The notes under the pieces: generated by a model | Told to the model about the DNA's origin: nothing | The model's input: only the letters and a program-made list of their open reading frames with translations | Databases searched by the model: none | Translations under genes and position numbers: made by a program | Part shown: positions 52,633 to 63,842 of the stretch, piece by piece | Layout: every line of letters starts with the position of its first letter | How positions within the stretch are numbered: the stretch's first letter is position 1 | Origin: Tribonema minus | Lineage: Eukaryota > Sar > Xanthophyceae > Tribonematales > Tribonemataceae | Direction: 5' to 3' | DNA: 64,000 bases | Assembly: GCA_017506865.1 (NCBI GenBank) | Contig: JAFCMP010000047.1 | Span: 62,001-126,000, forward strand

Positions 52633-55600
52633 ATGCGCCGTCGAAGACAAGCGGGTCTGAGGGGATGCTGCTGTGGTTGCGCGCGTTTACTGCTCGTTTC
52701 ATTGCTACATACAACAAGCGCCTGGAAGGAGTGGCAGAACAATGGCTACACAAACTCATCGTGGGCCAGCCTGTGGAACAAGACGGAGGGCCCGGGAGGG
52801 AGAAGCGGGCACAGCCTTGTTCTGTTTGACGGGGGAAACACCGTGGTGATGTTTGGGGGGAGGGACAATGACAGAACGCGTCGGCATGTGCCCCACACCT
52901 ATGAGGTGACCAGGGTGGACGGCACACTGGAGTTCGTCAGCTACGATGAGAAACCCGTCATCGAGTGCCAGGTGGGCAGAATTGCTGTACGGTACTTACC
53001 CATCTCTTGTGAGGGCAATCAGGGCCGAATCTGGAGAAAGATGAACATGTGATACTAGTTCGATGGCGTCGTTCAAACGAGCCAGACATGCAGAACGTCT
53101 ATTGTAGTATCAGAGTGCTGCTCTCAAGCGATTAAATGTCGCGGCCAGCAATTGCTTCCTGTCAACTTGCAACAACGGCTCGCTCCGTCTGATTTACAAA
53201 AAATACCTGTCAACTTGCAGCAATGGCTCACTCCGTTTGATGCACAACTCCAGACGGTGACTTGACAAGTGCGTAATGTCTGTCAAAACATGTTGCGTGA
53301 ACCACATCAAATCGGGCAAAGTACTTCACCAGGCTGGCTGACTGGTTGCGGTCGCTGCTCATTGCACAACATGCAGCTCTAGTACGCACTTTCGACTGTT
53401 GGAGCCAGCAGCAGCATTCCACCATACCATATCCGTCAACAAGTGTCAATCCGATGCAACCCAGCAATGCCTGTCAAGACGCATGACACAACCGACACAT
53501 GGGGCGGGAGCTGAAACAGCTGCCTTTTTCAATGGTGGTTATGCAAAGCAGCGCATTTTGGCTGCACATTTTGAGCCTGGAAGTCAGGAGGCGGGTGCCT
53601 TGTCCAATGACGACTTGCTCATTCATTGGTCAAGGGCGCGGTTGCGCTGAAGTGCGCTTGAGCGCATAGACGACCACGTGTTCTACTGCAGAGTTGATCA
53701 GCGCGCACTGACACTCGCGCATACACGAGCCTACATGCATTCAGCGAGCATGCAGGTGGTGGCGTGAGAGGGCGTCTTTGTGAATGAATGCAAAGGACGC
53801 ATCGCGCGGTTTGAATGCGCCACGCGGCTGCTGCCACTTAACCCTCATCTCAACTCTAACTTCAAACCCTTGCTTGCGGCGCCCGACACTTTTGCTCACC
53901 TTCAAACACTTTAACGCGTGCTGTTTCGTGCACACAGGAGGACCTGATCAATGCGGGGAACACCAGCTCTGGCTCATGCTCTCTGGAGGTGCCCGTGGGC
54001 CTGTACTACAACGATGTGTGGGCGTACAATTTGACGTGCAAGAGGCCGGACGACTCTGACCCGTGTCCCAACGACGGCTGGAAGCTACTGCACGAAGGTG
54101 CGTGGTGGCTCCGAAAAGTACTAAACGCTGGTGTACGTAGACTAGGTATGAGAACGTTTGTCAAAAAAAAATCACAAGAAAATGGAGTTTGAGCAGTCTC
54201 TACATAGCGCTGCTTGTTGTAATTCGCGCACACTCTTCAACAATCATCTTATACGCACATGGCACATGGACAGTAGCAATTGAGTTGAGTTTTTGGAAGT
54301 GAGAGCATGGGTCTACAGCCACGTGACCAAGCATTGGTACGAACCAGCATCATTGGAGTTGTAACCCGCACATAACATCCGTTGCATGCAGTGCTACAGC
54401 AACTGCACTGGCGTGGATGAAATACGCGTGTGCGCCTTGCTTATGTCCATTTACTTCTAGTGTGGACTCCCCTACGTGGGGTAGCCAGAGTGCCGCCATT
54501 AATCAATTGAAACAACTCTATGTTCTGTTGTCAATTTTCGCTCAGTGCGCAATTACGTCCAGATCCTTGCGGTTAGAATGAGCGTTAGTAGGGTTAGGCA
54601 CATGCGTATCCCCTCGTCAATCACTGATTTCCTCACGAGTGACCCTCGACCCACATCCTACCATCATACCAATTGTCTGTCTGGCAGGGGCGCGCCTGGG
54701 CGGCTGCAAGTTCTACAGGGGACTTGAAGTTTGCAGCACGCCCGGCGAGCGCTGGGGCCAGGGGGCAGCCGCATTCGACGACGGCACCATGCTGATATAC
54801 GGGGGGTACAGCCACCGCTGCGGGGACTACTGCGATGACATGTGGGCCTTTGATTTGCGGCGGGGAAAGTATGCCAACACGTGGATGGAGATCTACGAGC
54901 CGGGACACTTCAGCGCCGGTGAGTTTATGTTAACTTCAACTGTGACTCAAGCTTAAAATGGAGGGTGTTCATCAATGCTGTGTATGCATTGGTAGGTATT
55001 TTACATACAGAGATGGGCTGTGAGCTGCAGGAGCCGCTTGCTCTCATCCTGACCCTGACGCGTATCATTTGCGTTTTGTCCAAAACTTGAAGGAGAAGTT
55101 GCAGTAAGGGCCATGCCTGCACGCGTCAAGTCTTCCACGCTGTAATGAGTGCTGACGTCATCATGCATAGGTGGCATGTAGGACAATGAGGTAGCTGAAG
55201 CGCAGGCTTTGAGGCCATGGCAGTTCTTGAAGACGAGGCTCGCTCGCGGTAGTTTGTTTGCAGTTGCTTTGGTGGGCATGTGGTTCATCGCGGTGGCAGC
55301 TTCTGTTGTTGATCATAAGCGGTGCCGTGCCTCATACCAACCGCTCGTGGAACCGCTGCTGCCGCTCACCGACATTCAGAACCTACGTACAATACAAAGC
55401 CGCCAACCACATCTGCGCACACTTGCTTGGCGAGCGCAGTCGCCCCTTACTGCACTGCCCCATGAACTCACCTGACATCGCATCTGCTAATACACTCCGT
55501 GCACAGACACCGGGCCCGGAAAACGCTGGAAATTTAGCGTGGCGAGTGACGGCGCGCGCATGTTTATATTTGGGGGTCACCGCCTGTGGCAGGGATTTGC

Positions 55601-58600
55601 GTCCGACAACTCTCAGGACAACGACTGGAACAGCACCGCGCTGCTGCCCGCCGGAGGGTATCTGAGCGATCTGTGGATCTACACAAAGAGACAGGTGCGG
55701 CGTGAGGCGGCAGTGCTGCCTGCCCTTATACGTCTAGGGTTACAATTAGTTTGCGTCCGACAACTCTCTGGACAACGACTGGACCAGCGCAGTGCTCTGG
55801 GCAACGACTGGAACAGCACTGCGCTGCTGCTCGCCGGAGGCTACCTCAGCGATCTGTGGATTTCGCAAAGAGACAGGTGCAGGGGGGGTGCAGCATGAGG
55901 CGCCAGTGCTGGCTGCCCTTGTGCGGTTAGGGTTAGGGTTAGGGTTATGGAGACGGGTGAGGCATGAGGCATCAGTGCTGCCCCCCCTTGTACGGTCAGG
56001 GTTAGTATTAGGTTAGGGTAAGGGTTGAGGGTTGAAGTCAGCATGCTGCAGGCGTCACTGCGGGTTATCTTCACAATTGACTGGCTTTGACAGTTCAGAA
56101 ACCTGAGAATGAACGTAATCACAATCACTATTGAGGATTTAGAGATTTGAGGTTCTCGCCCTAAGAAATCCCATTGCATCACTGAGTCGACGGCCTGAGC
56201 CCATGCCTACCCGTACCCTCACCCCCCTAAATTGAACCCTATGGCTGATGGCAACACTAATTTCGCAGCTGATGAGCCCACGCCGACCCTAACCCTACTA
56301 CTCTGGGGCCGATGTCAGTTGCCAGCTGTCATAACCCTACTCTGATAGCATTGCTTAATGGGCAGCCCGAACCCATGCAGCCTCAATCCTACTGTAACCC
56401 CACCCCGAACGCGTTCAAGCCCTATTTCTAACCCTAACCCTAACCCTAGTCTGATGGCATTACTCAGCTGGCAGCCGGTGAGCCCGTGCCAACCCCAATC
56501 CTAGCCCTAACACTCACCCCAACCCTGACCACATGATGGCATCGCTCTTGGCTGCCAGCACCTATACCAGCCCCCTGTATAATCCTAGCACGCCTGAGCC
56601 CGTGCCAGCCCTACTTTTTAAACGTTAACCCTAACATATTTCCAATGGCATTGCTCAGCTGGTAGCCGGCGAGCCCGTGCCGACGGATAGCAGCGACTAC
56701 GGCAACTTCCGCTAACCCTAACCCTAACCCTCACTCTGATACTAACCCTACTCTGGTGACATTGCTCAGCTAATAGCCGGTGATCCCGTGCCGACAGACA
56801 GCAGCGACTACGGCAACGTTCTCTAACCCTACATACCTCAATTCTGATGGCATTGCTCAGCTCGTAGCCGGCGAGCCCATCCTTTTAACCGCAGCCCTAC
56901 TTGTAGCCTGAGCCCGTGCCTGGCCTAGCATCAGCTTGACCCTAATCCTATCTGTTAGCCCTAACTCTAATGCAACTCTGATGGCATTGCTCAGTTGACA
57001 GCCGGCGAGCCCGTGCCCACGGACAGCAGCGACTACGGCAACTTCACGCGCGCCGCAGAGCTGCAGGACTGCGTCGTGGAGCCCGGCGAGGCGTGGGCGG
57101 ATCGGAGCGATGTCACCTGCAGCCTGGTGCGCGCTGCTGCTTTGCCTCATTGTTTGAGAACAGCAGTGGTATGAATAACAAGAAGGTCGAAGCAATGTCA
57201 TGTCTAGCTTGGGGAGCACTGCTGCTTGCCTTGGTGTCTGAAGTTAGAAAGACGGGAAAGTGCGCATGCGCGATTGAACCGGTTGAGGCGTGGACAAATC
57301 GGCGCGATGTTGATGTTCCCTGCAGCTTGATGAGCGCTGCTGCTTGCCTCGATGGTCCTTGCAATTGACGTACGCGACGTGCACGTGAATGTGATGCATT
57401 CATCGCTATACGGCAGCGCGAACATGCCCGCTTCTAATGCCGGGCAGCAGCGCTCAACAAGCCGCTGCGGCTCAAGCCTCTTCTCTCGCATTGTCAATGG
57501 AAACGAATCAAAAGATCGTAGAGCTCTAGGTGACAAAGGATGGTTAGCCGCAAGTGCCTTCCACCAATAACCGTGGTCGCCGCTGCTGCAGTCATTGCTG
57601 CGCCTTGCCTCGGTGTCTGGACATGGGCATGCGGACAGTGCATGTCAATCTCCAACGCAGCTGACATGGTCGACTCTCCGCGTTCTCCCTTCCACTTCTA
57701 CCTTATTAGGCATGGCCATCGCCTCGAGCCGGCCACCAGATGGTCTGGGACGCCGAGCGCCAGGGCCTCTGGGTGCATGGCGGCTATACCACGTATTTCC
57801 CCTATATTGACACAAACGGCGCTGGCAGCGGCTTGGGCGTAGGGGTAAGTTCGAGAACTTAAGGTTGGGATTAGGGCAAGGGTTTGGGTTAGGTTAGGGT
57901 TGCGGCGCAGCGACACAGCCACAGTACTTGAAGTTTGAAGTGTGAATGACATCTTTGATTTGTGCGCGCATCAGAGATGGCACGTTAACTTGTTGCACCG
58001 GTACGAGTACAAGTTTTTGTACCGGTTTTAACCCGTAACCGGTGGCCCGCTGCGCCACACGCGTTAACCGGTACGTGTAACTTGCCGTGGGAGGCAGCGC
58101 GTAAACACCCATTGGTCCCCAGCTGATAACTTGCGGTACAAGTTCAATGCCTGTTCCGCTTTATTCTGTCGGTGCTCGTAGTTTTGCCGAGGGAATATCG
58201 TGATGGTTGGTAGTAGCGACCAATGACACGAGCGATGTTTGCCACTTCTGTACGATTGAGCAGCTCGAAAAGGCCTTCTAGCTTTGAGCAGGGCAAGGTC
58301 AGAATTCGTGAAACTATGTGTAGCGACCCACGCACGATCAGCTGCCTGCAGAACACAGGTGCCGACAGCAAGCAGTGCTGCACGGCACGAGGCTTTCAGC
58401 TTGATGCGTTCACTTCGTGAGTCATTTGTAGAGGACACGCTGTGCGTGCATGCTGCTGTTGTGACGTGTGTGCCGCATGCTATGCATATCATGCAAATTA
58501 CAATTTTGTGACATTCGCGTGCAAATACGTGCCCACCTCTTACGCCTTCACACACATGCCAGTTGTGAGCAAGTACATGAGCATACTATGACGTTTGCAT

Positions 58601-61600
58601 GACACGAATACTGGTAGTCCTTTCAAACAACTGGTGCAGCTGGTGAAAACTTGTTGAACCAGTAACAACCGGTGCAACAAGTATATGGGTACCGGTTGGC
58701 ACAGCTCACCAGTTAAATTTGTACGGGTAGCCACAGCTACAAGTTTTGGAATACTCGTACGCGTACTTGTCAGAAATGTTCTCGCGCTACGCGCGACCGG
58801 TGCAGAGATGGCACTACGCGCCATCTCTGGCGCGCATGCGTGGCGCGTGTATTGCTATATACTTGGATATGCAGTTGTGTAAGCGTGTACCGCTGAGCAT
58901 CATCGCGGCCTGTGATGTGAGTCCATGGAGCGAGAAAGATGCATCGACTTGCCAGTTGTTGAGACCAGTCATTGATACGCCCCTCTGCTTGATGTGTTCT
59001 CTTCGATCTGTGCTCCTGCCCCAGTGATGCTTCACTGCTCTCGTGCCTCCCCTCACTCTGCCCTTCCGTCTGCGTTCACTCGTGCTTGATTTGATCTCTC
59101 AAACCCGTGCTCCTTCTCTACTTGGTCCCCGTTTCACTCCTTGTTAGCGCAGCCACTTGTCCCTTCGCTGCTCCGTCCTTCAGCCTGAGTTGAATTCAAA
59201 CTTGCAGCGCTTGCGCTCTAGTACCTGCCCATTCATATATGGCATCCCCTCTTCTGCGGAGCGTTAAGTCCAGGTTCAAGGCCAGACCTAGTTCATGTTC
59301 AGGTTGATGACTACATTGGGCTAGTACTTCTCTTCTGTAATCCCGTATTTCCCCACCCCTCCCGTCGCTGTGCCATTCGCTCCCCTCAGGCCAAGGCAGG
59401 CTTCAGCGAGTTTTGGCCTTGTACGCCTCGCCATTTCACTCCTCTCTTTCACCCCCACTCTTCCCTTCGCCTACTACATGCTCCCCGCAAACCAAGGGGG
59501 GGCCTCAGTAATTCTCTGCCTTACCCAAACCCCATGCCCCCCCCCCCCCCTCTTGATTCCCATTCCCCCCTTCCTTTCCCCCCTTCGCTGTGCTGTTCGC
59601 TTGCCTCAGACAAAGGAAGGCCTCAGTGAGTTTCGACCTTACCCAAACCCCATACCTTTACCCCCCCCCCTCTTTATTCCCACTCCCCCCTTCCCTTCCC
59701 CCCTTTGCTGTCCCATTCGCTTGCCTCAGACCAAGGAAGGCCTCAGCGAATTTCGACCCTACCCAGACCACCCCTTCTTTTTATCGGACCTGTGGTTCTA
59801 CGACCTTAGCAGCGGGCGCTGGTCGCAGATACAGCCCGCATCAGTGGCACCGCCCGCGCGCATGGACCATTCCATGGTCAAGGTGCGCTGACCCTAACCC
59901 TAGATTTGGCGAGATATGCATGCTGCGTTCAGCACCCCCTGCTCCTCTGCTGCTGCTCTTGGGAGCAAAATCAACAACCATAAAAATGTAATCATCTACC
60001 TGTATGTTGATGAGGATTTATTAGGTCAATATTTTCTTGTTCCTTTTTCTATTTTTTCTTTGTGTCCAACATTTGAATATGTTGTGACTGTTGACAGGGC
60101 CAGCTGTGTCCGGCGACACTGCGCAACGCTGGTGACGATGTGATGCCGCAGCTCAGACCTGTGTCTAGGGTTACTTCAAGAAGTACTTGGGGCGGAGGTC
60201 GGATGCGTAGTGTGATGATGTGGCGCTGTGCAGCGCAGCGTTGGAGGTAGGGCTGGGGTTTGCACTAGGGCTTGAGCTAGGGTTAGGCTTAGTTAGAAGG
60301 GGCGCATGCAGCACGCTTGCCTGCAATGTGCGCCCACATGCCTGTGCAACTTTGCTGCTCAGGCCCAGTGGTGATGCGGAGCTTGGTTGAAGCTCGGAGC
60401 ACTCAGTAGGGGCAGTGAATTATGCTGTGTCACATGAAAACGATTCAACAGCCCGTAGTGCTCTAGGTGACCAGGAGTGGTCAGCCGCAAGTGTTGCATA
60501 TACAGTAGCTCTATCCTCGCTGGTGCCTGAGTCAAGTTTGCTTACGCTCGTTTGAAACTGCTACAAACTCATTGCATGCTGGCGTGCTGTTCTTCATGCA
60601 CCAGTTTATGTGCGGCGATCAGGACAGCCCCCGCTGGCACCATTAGCGCAGAAACTCTGTGCACACAGGACACGCATACAAACAGTGCGTCAGCGATCCT
60701 GCCATGTACCCGTTCTGCACTCCAGTTGGCGGACGGTTCAGTAATTGTGGCCACTGCCACTATGGCAACAGACCATAGTGAACCCCCATCTTGTATTCTT
60801 AATGAAACATGAACTCATCATGTGCCCACTCTGTAGTCAGTGGGCAGACGCTCTGATTTTGATAGGGGGCTGCCACGACACCAACCACTGTTTCATTTTC
60901 GAATTGTACACATGTGCATCAGTGAACTCACGATGTACACATTGTGTACTCCAGGTGACGGATGCTCTGGCGATAATGGGCGGCTACCACGACCACTTTT
61001 TCAGTTAACAAGTGCAGGTGCAGCATGACGACCACCACTGTTGCTGAAGTAGTACAGATGTGCGTCAGTGAACTCACAGTGTACATGACGTGTACTCCAG
61101 GTGGCGGACGCTCTGGTGATCATGGGTGGCTACCTCGACAACCACCACTACGATGACACGTGGCAGTTCAACATCACTACGCGCAAGTGGCGCCAGCGCA
61201 CCGAGTTTGTGTACCCCGAGTACCCCGACTCGTGCACTGACGACCTCGCCTACATACAGGCAAGTCACACTTGTACTTGAAAGTACGCCAGGCGCACCTG
61301 AGTACAATGATGTTGAATGCATGTAGTATATGCCTCTCTGAGCTTTGGACCATAACTGCTACCCCGACTCGTGCACTGACGACCTCGCCTACATTTGAGT
61401 GATGTCAAATGTCTCTATGCCTCTCTGAGCTGCGGGCCATAATCGGCATGTGTATGTATGTATATGAATGACAGTGGGATTGCATGCATGGGTTCACCTG
61501 CGAACCACTGCGCTGATGCTGATGTCGCCTGCACAAGTACTTCATAGAAGCAAGCATTAACTTCCAGGTGTCATTATTGCAAGTATTTGAGTGCGGCGCG

Positions 61601-63791
61601 TCACACCGAGTCGCACTCACGAGTACTTGGGACTCACTACAGGCGCCAGGCAAGCGCAGCCTACCTGTCACGCAGCAAGGCCTCACCGCGACAGGCGTCA
61701 AGGCCGCCAGGCGCAAGAGCTGCTTAAACTTGCACATATGCCCCCCCCCCCCTCCCCTGCCCCCCTTACAGGCCCCCCTTCTGTCACCCTTAGGCGCAGC
61801 TCATTCACTCAAAGCTCTCTACTCAACGCAGCGCTCATCCCCTTCCCCCTTCCCTTCCTAATATACCTCTCCCCCTCCCACCTTCCCTTCGTCTGCCCCC
61901 CCCCCCCCCGCCCCCCCCTTCCCCTCCCCGTGTCTCCTCCCCCCCCCCCCCCTGCTCAGGCGCACGCGGCCGAGTGCGTGGAGCTGCAGTGGCCGAGCGA
62001 TCTCCATCGCAGCGCTAAGGCGCCATGGGGTGTACTTCCATATGCGGAGCAAGACTACTTCTACTACAATGGCAGCGGCGCCACCGACTACGGTGTGCTG
62101 ACGCCGGAGCAGGTGGCACTCGCGGCGAAGGAGCGCCCGGCGGAGATTGCCGATGGCACGCCTCAGGTGCGGCAGCGCTCCATAGTGTGTGAACTTCAGC
62201 TAAAGTTGAGGCAATGCTTGCACGAACCTTTGCAAGCGGCCTCTCATTGCGCATGCTTTGAGGTTCGTGATGACGAAGGTGGCGCTCGCGTCGACAAAGC
62301 GCCCCGCGGAGATTGCCGATGGCACGCCTCAGGTGCGGCAGGGCAGGGGCTCCATGTTGTGCCGATATCCAGTGTTGACGCTTATGCTGTGGCCTTGGCA
62401 GAGTTGTTGAAGTTTGTGGTGGCACGCCGGAGCAGGTCGCGCTCGCGGCGACGGAGCGCCCAGCGGAGATTGAGAATGGCACGCCTCAGGTGCGGCAGCA
62501 GCACGCCTTGTGTGGTGCCTACTTCCAGTGTTGATGTTGGTGCAGTGCTTGTGGTGAAGTCCCGTGATGGCTCACGAGAGCAGGTGGTGAGCTGCGCTCC
62601 TGCGTGTGTGTTCTTCAGAAGTGCTTTCTTAGCATTGATTGGGCCGGCGCTGTGCGCAGAGCTGTCCACCGATGGTGCGCAATGGCACAGGGCAGCGCAA
62701 TACAGCCGCATATTACATCTTCATGTCGGAACTGCGCACGACTTGTGTCGCTGAGTGCTGGGACACAAAAGTCACTGGCACGGCCCGCACTGTGGCGGGG
62801 CCATGACCCAAGATCCCCCGCAACAACCGCGTTCACCCCCCCACGCAACCACATCACTAACCCTAACCCTAACCCTAAGCGCCCCCCACCACACTTGACA
62901 GGTGTAGTCGGAGCATGGCAGTCACCACAACGGACGCCCGTCAGTTGAAATGGCGTACATTAAGTGTACCAACGTACTTCGAAGAATTATCAGCCCCTGC
63001 AACCGCATTTCAATGCTCGCGCGGCAGCCACCACAACAGATGCCCATCAATTGACATATTACATGAAGTGTGCACACCAATATATCAGCCCCTGCAAACG
63101 CATTTCAACGCTCAATCGGCAGCCACCACAACAGACGATCATCAATTGAAATTTCAGACGAAGTTACCAATTTTTGTCAGCCCCCTGCAATCAAATTTCA
63201 AATTTCACCCCCCCCCCCCCCCTCCCCCCCCCCATTGCAGGTCCCCTACGCCGCCACGGGCCTGCGGCAGTACGTGCGGCCCTTCTCCTTCAGCCCCGAC
63301 TGGGCTAAGGGCAAGGCCGTGACACTGAGCGAGAGGTGCACCAGCGTATTCGGCGAACCCACGCGCGGCAAGCCGCTGGATGGTCTGAACGGGCGCGCCT
63401 CGGACCCCGTGCTCATCGCTCAGCCACGGTGCGTCACCTACTTCGTGCTGAACCTGACGCTGTAGGCAGGCCCCGATTTTTGTTTTTGTTGCAATGCAGC
63501 GGACGCACGGCAAACGCACTTGCGCACAGCACGCTAGTATTGTGGTGAGACGCTGATTAGCCTGAATGAGCGGGCCTCGGACCCCGTGCTCATGGCTCAG
63601 CCACGGTGCGTCACCTACTTCAAGGTGAAGTGTACCAGTGAGGCCGTGTTGTGCATGGCACGCCTGCGTCTCTGTGCGTGAATGGCCTGAACGGGGGCGC
63701 CTCGGACGCCGTGCTCATCGCTCAGCCACGGTGCGTCACTTACTACTTCAAGTAGAAGTGTACCGGGCACGGCTGGTCGGCCTCGATGATG

Positions 63792-63842
<51 letters not shown>

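Noticed and set aside
61591..62754. Plus-strand open frame of 387 codons treated as one exon
   Set aside because: It reads through an intron's poly-C tract, a proper CTGCTCAG acceptor and the donor at 62167, and includes two fossil exon copies; only 61960-62166 is exon.
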